Assembly: GCF_003666015.1 (NCBI RefSeq) | Contig: NZ_QPLT01000016.1 | Coordinates: 16,403 to 80,402 of the forward strand | Direction of reading: 5' to 3' | Origin: Halorubrum sp. Atlit-26R | GTDB taxonomy: Archaea; Halobacteriota; Halobacteria; Halobacteriales; Haloferacaceae | DNA length: 64,000 nt | In this document: piece by piece, positions 17,970 through 26,953 of the stretch | Layout: every line of letters starts with the position of its first letter | Position numbering within the stretch: the first letter of the stretch is position 1 | Position numbers and translations under genes: made by a program | The notes under the pieces: model-generated | The model's input: only the letters and a program-made list of their open reading frames with translations | Told to the model about the DNA's origin: nothing | Database searches by the model: none

Positions 17970-18077
17970 ATCTCACCGTACGCGCTCCGCCGACTAAAAC
18001 CTTTCACTTCCCAAATATGTTTTGAGAAACGGTACCACGGACCATGTCCGTAAAACAACTGAAACGGTTGTTCATGC

Positions 18078-18112
18078 GGTGTAACTCATACCATGGTACT
18101 CATTAGTACACC
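18078..18112. promoter_or_regulatory. Nested palindrome, possible operator
   Basis: A perfect 10-bp palindrome TACCATGGTA (18089-18098) sits inside an outer inverted repeat GGTGTA (18078-18083) / TACACC (18107-18112). A further inverted repeat, AACAAC/GGTTGTT, lies just upstream near 18055-18072. It lies in the 337-nt gap between two divergent genes (17969 and 18307). Confidence 0.45.
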
Positions 18113-18306
18113 TCTCAAAAATCTGTGAATTTGTATCGGTGACGGCGTCGAAGCCCCGGTCGAAGGGAGTCGCCCGCCGCGGATCGCGCTCACGGCCCCG
18201 GAGTCGAATCCGCTCACCCGGGCGGAGGGGGACGGTCCCGAGACGCGACCCGGCGGTGCTTTTATTTCGCTTCGACTGTTCTCGTAGATACGGACAGATA
18301 CACACG

Positions 18307-18606
18307 ATGACACTCGACACTCCCACCACCGACCCAACGGTCGTCGTTTCGGCGCCGGAGCGCGGACGCGTGGTCGCCGGCCTCGCCGACGGCACCGTCG
18401 AGACGGTCGCGGATCTGCGTGTTCGCGGGCGGGCCGACGAGATCGCCGCCGAGCTCCGCGAGACGCACCTGCCGGCCTTAGAGGAGGCCGGCTACATCGA
18501 GTGGGACCGCGAGGCCGGGACCATCGAGCCCGGCCCCAACTTCGAGGAGGCCGCGGACCACGTCGACGACCTCCCGATGCCGGACGTCGAGCCCTCTGAC
18601 GACTGA
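18307..18606 (+). CDS. Haloarchaeal winged-helix-like small protein
   Basis: 99 residues. The middle (AGLADGTVETVADL and AAELRETHLPALEEAGYIEWDREAG) reads like a winged-helix domain with a beta wing, resembling haloarchaeal ArsR-type DUF7344 proteins. DNA binding is inferred. The ATG at 18307 follows CTTTTATTTCG (18258-18268), a plausible TATA box with a short leader. Acidic C-terminus. Confidence 0.65.
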   Translation: MTLDTPTTDPTVVVSAPERGRVVAGLADGTVETVADLRVRGRADEIAAELRETHLPALEEAGYIEWDREAGTIEPGPNFEEAADHVDDLPMPDVEPSDD

Positions 18607-18647
18607 CCGGCGCGGTCGACCGACCGTCGCGGCCGGCCGAGCGCGCG

Positions 18648-18711
18648 GCGGCCCGGGGGCCGATCATCGCGGACGCGGCCCGGGGGCCGATCATCGCGGA
18701 CGCGGCCCGGG
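18648..18711 (+). repeat. 27-bp tandem repeat carrying GATC, upstream of the adenine methylase
   Basis: Two exact 27-bp units (18648-18674, 18675-18701) and the first 10 bp of a third. Each unit contains one GATC (18662, 18689) within GGGGGCCGATCATCGCGGAC. The array ends at the probable TATA box CGTTTATCC (about 18712-18720) of the D12-class methylase starting at 18748. Confidence 0.9.
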
Positions 18712-18747
18712 ACGTTTATCCCCGGGCGCGGGCGACACCCGACAGCC

Positions 18748-19668
18748 ATGGCCGAGCCGATCCTGAAGTGGGCCGGCGGGAAGCGGCAGCTGCTCGACGA
18801 GCTGTACGCCCGGTTCCCGTCGGAGTTCGGCCGCTACCACGAGCCGTTCGTCGGCGGCGGCGCCGTCTTCTTCGACCTCGAACCCGCCCGCGCGACGGTC
18901 AACGACGCGAACCCCCGGCTCGTGAACTTCTACGAGCAGGTCCGCGACCGCCCCGACGAGCTGATCGCCCGGCTCGCGTCGTTCGACGACCCCGAGAGCG
19001 GCCCCGACCCGGCCCTCCCGTACGCCGAGGAGACGGCGCGCGGCCGCGACGTGGACGCCTACTACTACCAGCAGCGCGCGCGGTTCAACCGCCGGCCGTA
19101 CGAGGGGGAGTTCGACCCCATAGAGGAGGCCGCGCTCCTCCTGTACCTCAACCGCACCTGTTACAACGGCCTCTACCGCGAGAACGCCGACGGCGGGTTC
19201 AACGTCCCGATCGGCCGGTACGCCGACCCCGACTGGATCCAACGCGACCGGGTCCGTCGGGCGAGCGACCTGCTCGCCGACGCCGAGATCCGACAGGGGG
19301 ACTTCGCGTACGTCCTCGACGCCGCCGAGCCCGGCGACCTCGTCTACTTCGACCCGCCCTACGAGCCGATGAGCGCGACCGCGAGCTTCAACGAGTACAG
19401 CGCGTCGGGGTTCGACCGCGAGGACCAGCGCCGCCTGCTCGACGTCGCCGGCGAGCTCGACGACTCTGGGGTGTGGGTCGTCCTCTCGAACAGCGGCGTG
19501 ATGTACGACGCGTACGCCGACGCGGGCTTCCGCGTCGACCGCGAGGACGCGACCCGGTCGATAAACTCCGACGCCGACAACCGCGACGCGGTCGACGAGA
19601 TCGTGGCGACGAACGTCCCGCCGGCCGAGCGCCGAGAGGCCGGGCAGCGGGAACTCCCCGACTTCTGA
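18748..19668 (+). CDS. dam: DNA adenine methylase, D12 class (Dam-like)
   Basis: 306 residues. N6-adenine methyltransferase: LKWAGGKRQLL (SAM-binding motif, residues 6-16), HEPFVGGGAVFFDL, and the catalytic DPPY in VYFDPPYEP (about residue 199). The YLNRTCYNGLYREN segment is typical of GATC-specific enzymes, so the target is likely GATC. No restriction nuclease lies beside it, making it an orphan methylase. The ATG at 18748 is about 30 nt from CGTTTATCC. Confidence 0.9.
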   Translation: MAEPILKWAGGKRQLLDELYARFPSEFGRYHEPFVGGGAVFFDLEPARATVNDANPRLVNFYEQVRDRPDELIARLASFDDPESGPDPALPYAEETARGRDVDAYYYQQRARFNRRPYEGEFDPIEEAALLLYLNRTCYNGLYRENADGGFNVPIGRYADPDWIQRDRVRRASDLLADAEIRQGDFAYVLDAAEPGDLVYFDPPYEPMSATASFNEYSASGFDREDQRRLLDVAGELDDSGVWVVLSNSGVMYDAYADAGFRVDREDATRSINSDADNRDAVDEIVATNVPPAERREAGQRELPDF

Positions 19669-19765
19669 GCCCGCGGCTTCGTTGAAATGCTCGGGGTTCG
19701 ATGTTTCTCGTCCTCGGTCCCCATCGAAATAAGTACCTCCCAACCCACGGGAGCGATGTCTGTTC

Positions 19766-20485
19766 ATGGGTCTCAGTTCACGTACTCTGTGGACGCTCCG
19801 CCGCTATTGGGCTGACCGCCTCGGTGTCCCTCCCGAGGCGTTCGAGAAATCAGGAGGAACCGTTGGCGACGCCGAGGAGGGCGGTATCCAACTTTTTTCT
19901 CACGGCGACTCCCTGATCGTCGGTGTCCCGGGCCCGCTCTTAGACGCAGCCGAAGACCGGAGTGAGACCGGGATACCACTCGATGCCGACGACGAGGACG
20001 CGGTCCACGGATGGCTCACTCGCTTCGACGGTATCGAGCGGGCCATCGGCCCGACGTTCTACGGATACGCGGATCGAGAAACGTTCACTCCCGTCGAATC
20101 GGACGCTCGAGCCCTCACAGCTGCCGATGCCGCCGCCTATCGGTCGTTTCAACGGAGTATTCCGGATACCGAGTGGGAACAAGGCGGAACACAGTTCACT
20201 CCCGGCGAGACTGTGGGACTTTTTGTTGATGAAGAGCTGGTAGCGGTCGCCGGCTTCGATGTCTGGGAAGGCGTACTTGCCCATCTGGCAGTCGTGACAC
20301 GCCCGGACAACCGCGGGCGTGGATACGGTCGGAGCGTCGTCTCTCAAGCCACGGAGAAGGCGTTCGCTGACGGACTTCTCCCCCAGTACCGAACCTCAGA
20401 CGCATGGCCATGGTCCGTCGCACTTGCTCAGGACCTCGGGTTTCACCGGTTTGCCACGGCTTATCTCGGCGTCTACCGGCGGTAA
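19766..20485 (+). CDS. GNAT-family N-acetyltransferase
   Basis: 239 residues. The C-terminal half is a GNAT fold with the acetyl-CoA loop LAVVTRPDNRGRGYGRSVV (about 177-195). The N-terminal half (about 110 residues) is an extra domain of the kind seen in two-part GNATs. Acceptor unknown. Its codon use is less G+C-rich than the flanking genes, suggesting later acquisition. Confidence 0.82.
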   Translation: MGLSSRTLWTLRRYWADRLGVPPEAFEKSGGTVGDAEEGGIQLFSHGDSLIVGVPGPLLDAAEDRSETGIPLDADDEDAVHGWLTRFDGIERAIGPTFYGYADRETFTPVESDARALTAADAAAYRSFQRSIPDTEWEQGGTQFTPGETVGLFVDEELVAVAGFDVWEGVLAHLAVVTRPDNRGRGYGRSVVSQATEKAFADGLLPQYRTSDAWPWSVALAQDLGFHRFATAYLGVYRR

Positions 20486-20749
20486 CGCCCTTCACGATCG
20501 GCCGATTCGTGCTCCGTATCTTCTGTCGCGCTCACAACGCCATCTCGAACCGGTCGAATTCTCGTCGGTCAGTACGCACCCTTCAGCGACCAGCCGTTTC
20601 AGGCGAGAATTCGTCTGAAAAACGGATTCAACGGGATCGACACGGCGGAATCGCGCGGATCGAGGTACCGCGTCGACCCCGGAGCCGCGCGGTCACCCGA
20701 CCGCGGCGTTGGGGCGGGCTTTTTGACCTCCCCCGCCGACGGGTCGGGT

Positions 20750-21199
20750 ATGACCGATCTCGACATCGACCTCGTCCTCGTGCCCGTCGACGGCAGCGAG
20801 GAGTCACACGAGGCGGTCGACTACGCGATCGCGCTCGCGGCGGAGTACGACGCGAGCGTCCACGCGCTGTACGTCCTCGACGAGGAGGTCGTCCGCGCCA
20901 TCGACCACGGCGTCGTCGACGAGAGCGAGGTTGCGGACGACTCCGAGGCGTTCACCGACTCCGTCGCGCGCCGCGCGGAGGCCGCCGGGGTCCCCCACAG
21001 CAACTCCATCGCGTACGGCTTCTCCACCTCGGTGAAGACCGTCCATCCCGGGAGCGTCGTCCTCGACACGGCCGAGGAGCTGGAGTCGGACTTCATCGTC
21101 GTCCCGCGCGAGCCGGTCTCCGGCGACCCCGGCGAGGTGCTGGGGAAGGCCGCGGAGTACGTCCTCCTGTACGCGAGCCAGCCCGTCCTGTCCGTCTGA
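20750..21199 (+). CDS. Universal stress protein, UspA family
   Basis: 149 residues. It starts LDIDLVLVPVDGSEESHEAVDYA with the typical first strand and helix. The C-terminal GEVLGKAAEYVLLYASQPVLSV keeps part of the nucleotide-binding glycine pattern. The ATG at 20750 lies about 29 nt after CTTTTTGA (20718). The stop codon overlaps the DUF63 start (TGATG), so the two are translationally coupled. Confidence 0.87.
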   Translation: MTDLDIDLVLVPVDGSEESHEAVDYAIALAAEYDASVHALYVLDEEVVRAIDHGVVDESEVADDSEAFTDSVARRAEAAGVPHSNSIAYGFSTSVKTVHPGSVVLDTAEELESDFIVVPREPVSGDPGEVLGKAAEYVLLYASQPVLSV

Positions 21200-22026
21200 T
21201 GGTCGGCGGCCTCCTCCCGGCGGGCACGACGCTTCCTCCCCTCCCCCACCTCCTCGTCGTCCTGCTCGCGACCGGCGGGGTCGCCGCCGCGCTCCGGCGC
21301 CGGCGCCCCTCCGTCACCGCCCGGCGCGTGCTCGCGCTCGCCCCGTGGATGGCGCTCGGCTCCGCGGCCCACGTCCTCTACGTCGTCGACGCGCTCCCGT
21401 CCTCGATCGCCCCGTTCGCCGGCTCGCCGACCGTCTACCTCACGGTCGGGACGTTCGCCGGCGCGGCGTGGCTCGCCGCCGACGCGTGGCTCGCGGTCGA
21501 TGCCGACCGTCCGGACAGGATCGCGGCGACGCTCGCCGCCGCCGGCGTCCTTCTCCTCGTCCCCGTCGTCGCGGTCGCGGTCGGGACCGGGCTCTCACCC
21601 GCCGGCGCGCGCTGGTCGGCGCTCGCGCTCGCGCTCACCCTCCCGATCGCGGGCGCCGTCTGGGCCGGACTGACACGTTTCCGACCCGAGGCGGCGGTCA
21701 CCGGCGGGGTCGGCGCCCTCGCGGTGTTCGGGCACGCGCTCGACGGCGTCTCGACCGCGGTGGGGACGACCCAGCTCGGCTTCGGCGAGCGCACCCCCGT
21801 CTCGCGGATCCTGCTCGAAATCGGCGGGCTCCCGTCGGTGCCGGTGCTGGGCGAGGGGTGGCTGTTCCTCCTCGTGAAGCTCGCGGTCGCGAGCGCGGTC
21901 GTGTGGCTGTTCGCGGCCTACGTCCGCGAGGAACCGGCGGAGGGGTACCTCCTCCTCGGCTTCGTCGCCGCGATGGGGCTCGGCCCGGCGGCGCACAACC
22001 TGCTGCTGTTCTCCGTGGCGGCGTGA
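21199..22026 (+). CDS. DUF63 family archaeal membrane protein
   Basis: 275 residues with about 7 membrane segments. The conserved HALDGVSTAVG and FGERTPVSRILLE motifs and the C-terminal EEPAEGYLLLGFVAAMGLGPAAHN identify the archaeal DUF63 family, whose function is unknown. The ATG shares its A with the preceding UspA stop codon. Confidence 0.88.
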   Translation: MVGGLLPAGTTLPPLPHLLVVLLATGGVAAALRRRRPSVTARRVLALAPWMALGSAAHVLYVVDALPSSIAPFAGSPTVYLTVGTFAGAAWLAADAWLAVDADRPDRIAATLAAAGVLLLVPVVAVAVGTGLSPAGARWSALALALTLPIAGAVWAGLTRFRPEAAVTGGVGALAVFGHALDGVSTAVGTTQLGFGERTPVSRILLEIGGLPSVPVLGEGWLFLLVKLAVASAVVWLFAAYVREEPAEGYLLLGFVAAMGLGPAAHNLLLFSVAA

Positions 22027-22059
22027 GGAAGGGACCGGCGCGGCGCGCTCCCGGTCGCC

Positions 22060-22542
22060 TCACAGGACCGCCAGCGCGAACGCGACCGTGACGCCGGCGA
22101 GCAGGACGGCCTGGACGAACGCGCTGGCGAGGGCGCCGACCATCGCGTAGGCCGCCTGCCGAGCGGCCTCGCGCGTGTCGCCGTCGTGCTCGTCGAGGGC
22201 GGCGAGGAAGACGGTCCCGCCCAGTCCGACGACGATCCCGATCGGCCCGAGCGGGATCAGGAGCGCGATTCCCACCAGCGTCCCGAGGACGACGGTCCGG
22301 GTCGACGCGCCGCCGAGCCGCCCGGAGACCATTCCCGACGCGAGGTCCGCGGCGGAGGCCAGCAGCGAGACGACGACGAGCGCGACCACCACGGCGAGGC
22401 CCGGTTCCGCGAACCCGGTGGTGTACGCGTAGCCGACGACGGTCAGCGCCGCGAGGACGCCGCCCGGCACCAGCGGGACGAACGAGCTGGCCGTCCAGAC
22501 GACGAGCAGCGCGATCGCCAGTCCGGCCGCGAGAGTGACCAT
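22060..22542 (-). CDS. DUF456 family membrane protein
   Basis: 160 residues and almost entirely hydrophobic, with about four or five segments. The family pattern is SFVPLVPGGVLAALTVVGYAY and the glycine-rich GTLVGIALLIPLGPIGIVVG. Function unknown. Convergent with DUF63. Confidence 0.82.
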   Translation of the reverse strand: MVTLAAGLAIALLVVWTASSFVPLVPGGVLAALTVVGYAYTTGFAEPGLAVVVALVVVSLLASAADLASGMVSGRLGGASTRTVVLGTLVGIALLIPLGPIGIVVGLGGTVFLAALDEHDGDTREAARQAAYAMVGALASAFVQAVLLAGVTVAFALAVL

Positions 22543-22616
22543 ACGGACCGAACGCTACGTGCGCTGAAAACACTTCACCACGGTCGACCCGACGGGGGCG
22601 GGTCCGCCGACCCCGC

Positions 22617-23198
22617 TCAGTCTTCTTCTTCGACGACTTCCGGGTCCTCGATGGCCGACTGGAGGGAGTCGAGCCCGTTGACCCACTCGGAGACGAGCCC
22701 GTATTCGAGGTCCTCGACGAGCTCGATGTCGAGCGCCTCGCCGTCGATGACGCGCGTGCCGGCCTGAACGACGTAGCCCAGCGCGGCGTCGAGGTCGTCT
22801 CCCTCCTCGGCCTCGGCCGCGGCGCGCACGAACTCGCTCACGTCGCCCTCGACGACGCCGCCGACGACGTACTCCTCGGCCGCGTAGAAGACGGGGACGA
22901 GCGAGGTCTGGACGCCGTCGATCAGCATCACCTTGTCCTCGTCGTCGAACTCGACGTCGGCGAGGACGATCTCGCGGATGTCGCGGACCTCCTCGACGGC
23001 GCGGTCCTCGTCGATGCGGTCGTCGTCGAACGCGGTCAGCACCTTCACCACGGCGATGGCGGCGTCGTCCTGGAGGTTCAAGAGGAGCCGCGCGGAGTCC
23101 TCGTTCTCGGGGTCGAGGTCCTCTTCGGCCAGCCTGTCGAGCCAGTTCTGCCAGCGTTCGTCGGTATAGAACGTTTCAACGGCGTCGTCGTCGGTCAT
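22617..23198 (-). CDS. DUF2150 family protein
   Basis: 193 residues, very acidic and soluble, largely helical. It starts FYTDERWQNWLDRLAEEDLDPE and contains NLQDDAAIAVVKVLTAFDD, matching the haloarchaeal DUF2150 family. The ATG at 23198 is chosen over an in-frame start 27 nt upstream. Function unknown; no operon partner is evident. Confidence 0.85.
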   Translation of the reverse strand: MTDDDAVETFYTDERWQNWLDRLAEEDLDPENEDSARLLLNLQDDAAIAVVKVLTAFDDDRIDEDRAVEEVRDIREIVLADVEFDDEDKVMLIDGVQTSLVPVFYAAEEYVVGGVVEGDVSEFVRAAAEAEEGDDLDAALGYVVQAGTRVIDGEALDIELVEDLEYGLVSEWVNGLDSLQSAIEDPEVVEEED

Positions 23199-23282
23199 GT
23201 GCCGTACGTCGCCCGGACTACTCAAATGCCTTTCCTATCGATCGCCGCCCGAGACCGTGTCTCACCCGCGTGAATCCCGGAA

Positions 23283-24140
23283 TCAGACTTCTCGTTCGAG
23301 CGTCGCCTCGGTGTCGATCCCGTACACCGCGCGGGGGGTCTCGACGTGCGCCCGCCGGACCGCCTCGTCGTACCCCTCCTCCAACAGCCAGCGCACCCGC
23401 CTGGGGACGGTCTTCGGGCCGAGCACCATCCCCGGGCGGTCCGGGTCGTCCACGAAGTCCGTCTCCATCAGGAACGGCTCGCCGGCCTCGGCCGCGCGCT
23501 CCAGCCGCTCCTTGTCGCTCATCACGCTCGGCGTGACGCCCGCTAACTCTCCGGCCGCGTAGTGTTTGACGACCTTCGCGGGGTCGAGGCCGACTTCCTC
23601 GGCGACCGCGGCGAGGTCGGTCAGGTCCTCGGTGGCCTCGGTGTGGAGCTGGACCGCGCAGCCGACGTCGGCGCCCAGCTCGAACGCGCGCCGCGTGACC
23701 GCGTTCGACGCCTCCCACACCGCGTCGCTCACGTCGTAGTGGGGCCGCCCGGACTTCAGCGCGAGCGCGTCCCCGTCGGCGACGTACTCGCTCGCGACCG
23801 CCAACCCCCCGGCCATGAGGTCGCGCGCGGCCTCGGGCGAGAAGTCGCGCTCGTCGACGAGCCGGCTGATCAGGCCGGGGTGGACGCCGAGGACGGGCCA
23901 CGCGCGCCCCGGGAGGGCCTCGGTCGCCGACGCGACGGTCTCCAGCGTCTCCTCGAAGACGGCCCGGAAGTCGTCGGGCTCGTCGGGCTCGACGCCGAGC
24001 AGCCACGAGGGCTTGTTCACCACGAGCAGGTGGGTCCCGCCGAGACGCGCGAACTCCTCGACCGCCTCGATCCCGCGGCCGTGGCGCGGGTCGAGGTGGA
24101 GGTGATCGTCCAGCACCGGCGTGCCGAGGTCCTCGGTCAT
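23283..24140 (-). CDS. TatD-related metal-dependent hydrolase
   Basis: 285 residues with an amidohydrolase-fold TIM barrel. Metal ligands: DDHLHLDP near the N-terminus, GVHPG (about 107), LHTEA (about 167) and METDFVDD (about 230). The archaeal group is related to TatD DNases; the substrate is unproven. It ends near DUF2150. Confidence 0.85.
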   Translation of the reverse strand: MTEDLGTPVLDDHLHLDPRHGRGIEAVEEFARLGGTHLLVVNKPSWLLGVEPDEPDDFRAVFEETLETVASATEALPGRAWPVLGVHPGLISRLVDERDFSPEAARDLMAGGLAVASEYVADGDALALKSGRPHYDVSDAVWEASNAVTRRAFELGADVGCAVQLHTEATEDLTDLAAVAEEVGLDPAKVVKHYAAGELAGVTPSVMSDKERLERAAEAGEPFLMETDFVDDPDRPGMVLGPKTVPRRVRWLLEEGYDEAVRRAHVETPRAVYGIDTEATLEREV

Positions 24141-24210
24141 GCGAGGGCGTTCGGCGGCGGCGGATTAGAAGGATCGGTCTCGGGCGGGCGGAGTTTCGGC
24201 GGGGAACCCC

Positions 24211-25263
24211 TCAATCCGCGCGGTTCGCAGCGAACGCCGCGTCGGACCGCGGGACCGTCACGTCGGCGAGGCCGGATTCGATCTCGTCCCGGCGGTCCTC
24301 GAACCGCCCGGGCAACACTAAGCGCTCGCCGAGCGCGTCGAGCGGTTCGTCGCTCGCGTAGCCCGGGTCCGCGGTGGCGAGCTCGAAGAGGACGCCCGCG
24401 AACTCACGGAAGTAGACCGAGCGGAACCAGTGGCGGTCGATCTGTTCGGTCGGCCGGAGCCCCATCGACGCGACCGCGTCGCGCATCGCGGACTGGTCGG
24501 CGTCGGTCGGCGTCTGGAACGCGACGTGGTGGACCGTGCCGCGGCCCGAACTGCCCGACCGATCCGTCTCGACGACGTCGACGTACCTGCCCACGGCCCC
24601 GCCCGCGGCGAAGCGGGTCCGGTTGCGGTCGGTCGCGGCGTCGTCTTCGCCGCCCGTCGCGACGTCCGTCTCGGAGTCGGCCTCCGTCAGCCCCATCGTT
24701 TCGAGGAGCCGCTCGGTGCGCTCGGCGTCGTCGAGCCACAGCGTCACGGAGTGGAAGCCGCGGATCGCGGCCGACTCGGGGACGAACGCGGTCCACGCCG
24801 TCGTCGGGTCGTCGTCGGGGATCTCGACTTCGACCAGCTCGACCGGGAGCCCGTCGGGGTCGCGGAAGGGGAGGACCGTCTCGCCGAAGCGCTCCTCGCG
24901 GGCGTCGTAGTCGACGCCGCGCTCGTCGAACCGCGCCTCCCAGTAGTCGAGGCTCCCCTCGGGCACGCGGAACGCGGTGCGAGAGACCTGCCCCGCGCCG
25001 ACCTCGCCCTCCGGCAGGTCCGTCCACGGGAAGAACGTCATGCTCGTGCCGGGCGTCCCCTCGGCGTCGCCGTAGAAGAAGTGGTACGTCCCGGGGTCGT
25101 CCTGGTTGATCGAGCGCTTCACCAGCCGGAGCCCGAGCGTCTCGACCCAGAAGTCGAGGTTGCGCTGCGGGTCGCCCGCGACGCAGGTCACGTGGTGGAT
25201 TCCGGGGGTGGGAGTCGGGCCGTCCTCGGTTCCGGCGCCTGCGGAGTCGGACTCGTCTGTCAT
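24211..25263 (-). CDS. Two-domain VOC (glyoxalase/extradiol dioxygenase) protein, MhqO-like
   Basis: 350 residues with two VOC domains. The first begins GIHHVTCVAGDPQRNLDFW, the second GFHSVTLWLDDAERTERLL. The metal-ligand pattern is seen in the HHVT start, VHHVAFQTP and FELATADPGY. The length and the RSVYFREFAGVLFELAT segment fit the ring-cleaving dioxygenase/MhqO group. Substrate unknown, possibly a hydroquinone. Confidence 0.85.
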   Translation of the reverse strand: MTDESDSAGAGTEDGPTPTPGIHHVTCVAGDPQRNLDFWVETLGLRLVKRSINQDDPGTYHFFYGDAEGTPGTSMTFFPWTDLPEGEVGAGQVSRTAFRVPEGSLDYWEARFDERGVDYDAREERFGETVLPFRDPDGLPVELVEVEIPDDDPTTAWTAFVPESAAIRGFHSVTLWLDDAERTERLLETMGLTEADSETDVATGGEDDAATDRNRTRFAAGGAVGRYVDVVETDRSGSSGRGTVHHVAFQTPTDADQSAMRDAVASMGLRPTEQIDRHWFRSVYFREFAGVLFELATADPGYASDEPLDALGERLVLPGRFEDRRDEIESGLADVTVPRSDAAFAANRAD

Positions 25264-25393
25264 ACTTCCAGATACGCCCCGGAGGGACTTGAATCGGCGC
25301 GGACACGGGTGTTACCGGGTCGGGTAGGAGCCCACGACGATGGCCGAGGGCGGGATTCGATCGATACCTGAACCCCGATCGGCTGCGACATCA

Positions 25394-25830
25394 TTTATAA
25401 ACGAAGTGCGGTGGCGCGTGCCGACGAGCGCCCGTCAGGGCGCGAGTCGCACGCGCGAGGGACGCGGTGAGCGCTCGAAGAGCGCGAACCGCGAGGCTGG
25501 GGAGGCGTGAGGTGCGGTGCTGTGCGGGGCGGGGTGGGGCTCAAAGGGGCCCTCGCGGCTGGGGCTTTGGAGGTGTGTTCCAACGGTTCGTGGTCGAGTA
25601 TTTATAAACGAGCGGCTGGGGATTTGGAGGTGTGTTCCAACGGTTCGTGGTCGAGTATTTATAAACGAGCGGCTGGGGATTTGGAGGTGTGTTCCAACGG
25701 TTCGTGGTCGAGTATTTATAAACGAGCGGCTGGGGCTTCGGCGGTGTTCGCCGCCGCTCCGCAAGCAACTATTTATAAGCGAGCGACCGGGGATGTGTAG
25801 GCCTACTCCCGGCCCGCTCTCTTTTATAAA
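25394..25830 (+). repeat. Dispersed intergenic repeat, copy 5 (several tail units, hairpin arm lost)
   Basis: The head starts TTTATAAACGAAGTGCGGTGG and has the GAGGCTGGGGAGGCGTGAGG core. The 5' hairpin arm and loop are missing: AAAGGGGCC joins directly to CTCGCGGCTGGGG. Three near-identical 57-bp tail units follow (25557-25727), then two diverged units ending at TTTTATAAA (25823-25830). Confidence 0.85.
25557..25727 (+). repeat. Three tandem 57-bp tail units
   Basis: Units at 25557-25613, 25614-25670 and 25671-25727 differ at about one position each. Every unit contains GGCTGGGG at its start and TATTTATAAACGAGC at its end, so each brings a TATA-box-like sequence. The spacing equals that of the tail units in copy 4. 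Confidence 0.9.
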
Positions 25831-25904
25831 TGTCGTCGGAGTTCCTCCACGATACGACCGGAATGCGGCCGCCCGCGGGTACTTCATCGGATCGAATCGA
25901 CTGA

Positions 25905-26771
25905 TCAGCGAGCTCGCGACATGGCCCGTTCGATCCGCTCCCTGAGCATCTCCAGCTGGTCGCCGACCGCGCCAACGGCCGCGAGAACCGGATACGTGAC
26001 GTCGAGGTCCTGGTAGCAGTACCCCGGCAGGTCGAGCTCGTCGCCGAGCGCGAGCCGGCGCTCGTGGTCTGCGAGCACGCGCTGGCGGCGGGCCGCGATC
26101 CGGTCGCAGTCGTCGCGGAGCGCCCCGATCCGGGTCCGGCAGGCGTCGAGCGCGCCGAACCCGGCGGCCGCCGAGTCGTCTCCTTCACCGCCGATCTCCG
26201 CTTCGATCGCCCCGATCTCCGTCCGGATCGGTTCGAGGCGGGACCCAGCGCGCTCGACCGACTCGATCTCCGACTCCACGGCGTCGAGGAACGCCTCGCG
26301 CTCCTGAACGGCGGTCTCGACCGCGCACAGCAACGAGCGCTTGTACTCCTCGTGGAAGCAGTCCGTGCGGGTGAGCACGTAGGCGAGCTCGGGACCGAAC
26401 TCCTCGGCGACGCTCCGCTCGTAGGTGTCGTCGTACTCCGCCTCGTAGTGCGGGACCGACATCACCGTGGCGCGGTACGCGTCCCGGACCGCGACGAGCC
26501 GGGAGCCGGGCGGCGCCGCACCGTCGGCTCCCCCGGTCGCTCCCCCGATCGCGCCGCGGACGCCGGCCGGTCCGCCCGCGCCGGCGAATCCTCCGCCCGC
26601 GCCCGGGTCCGTCGGGTCGACGCGCCCGCTCTCGTTCGGGATCGAGGAGACCCGGCCGCGAAACGCTCGGAACGCCTCCCGCTCGTCGACGACTCGACGC
26701 CGCTCGACCCGGAGCTTCGCCCGCGCCGCCCGGATCGGGTCGCTCTCCTCGTCCGCGTGAGTCGCTGCCAT
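25905..26771 (-). CDS. Haloarchaeal coiled-coil protein (DUF7260-like)
   Basis: 288 residues. The N-terminal helix (RAARAKLRVERRRVVDEREAF) is followed by a glycine/alanine-rich linker (about 55-90). Long charged helices with heptad character then run through residues 130-285, with DELDLPGYCYQDLDVTYPV near the end. No catalytic motif. Resembles the haloarchaeal DUF7260 group from memory. The ATG at 26771 is preferred over 26783. Confidence 0.7.
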   Translation of the reverse strand: MAATHADEESDPIRAARAKLRVERRRVVDEREAFRAFRGRVSSIPNESGRVDPTDPGAGGGFAGAGGPAGVRGAIGGATGGADGAAPPGSRLVAVRDAYRATVMSVPHYEAEYDDTYERSVAEEFGPELAYVLTRTDCFHEEYKRSLLCAVETAVQEREAFLDAVESEIESVERAGSRLEPIRTEIGAIEAEIGGEGDDSAAAGFGALDACRTRIGALRDDCDRIAARRQRVLADHERRLALGDELDLPGYCYQDLDVTYPVLAAVGAVGDQLEMLRERIERAMSRAR

Positions 26772-26953
26772 ACGTCGCGGCACGTCGAGACCCCTCGTAA
26801 GCGCTTATATGAGTGGTATCGCGGACGGCAGAGACGTCCGGACCGCTCCGGAGCGGTATATACTCCAGTCGCCGTCCCCGTCGGCCGCGGCCGCGGTCGC
26901 TCGTACCGGGTCCGGTGGGCAGCGATTTTACCGCTCCGCCGCCGACAGTCGGT

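Noticed and set aside
25557..25830. Possible CRISPR array
   Set aside because: The 57-bp units are contiguous, without unique spacers. They are tandem tail units of the intergenic repeat, and no cas genes are present.
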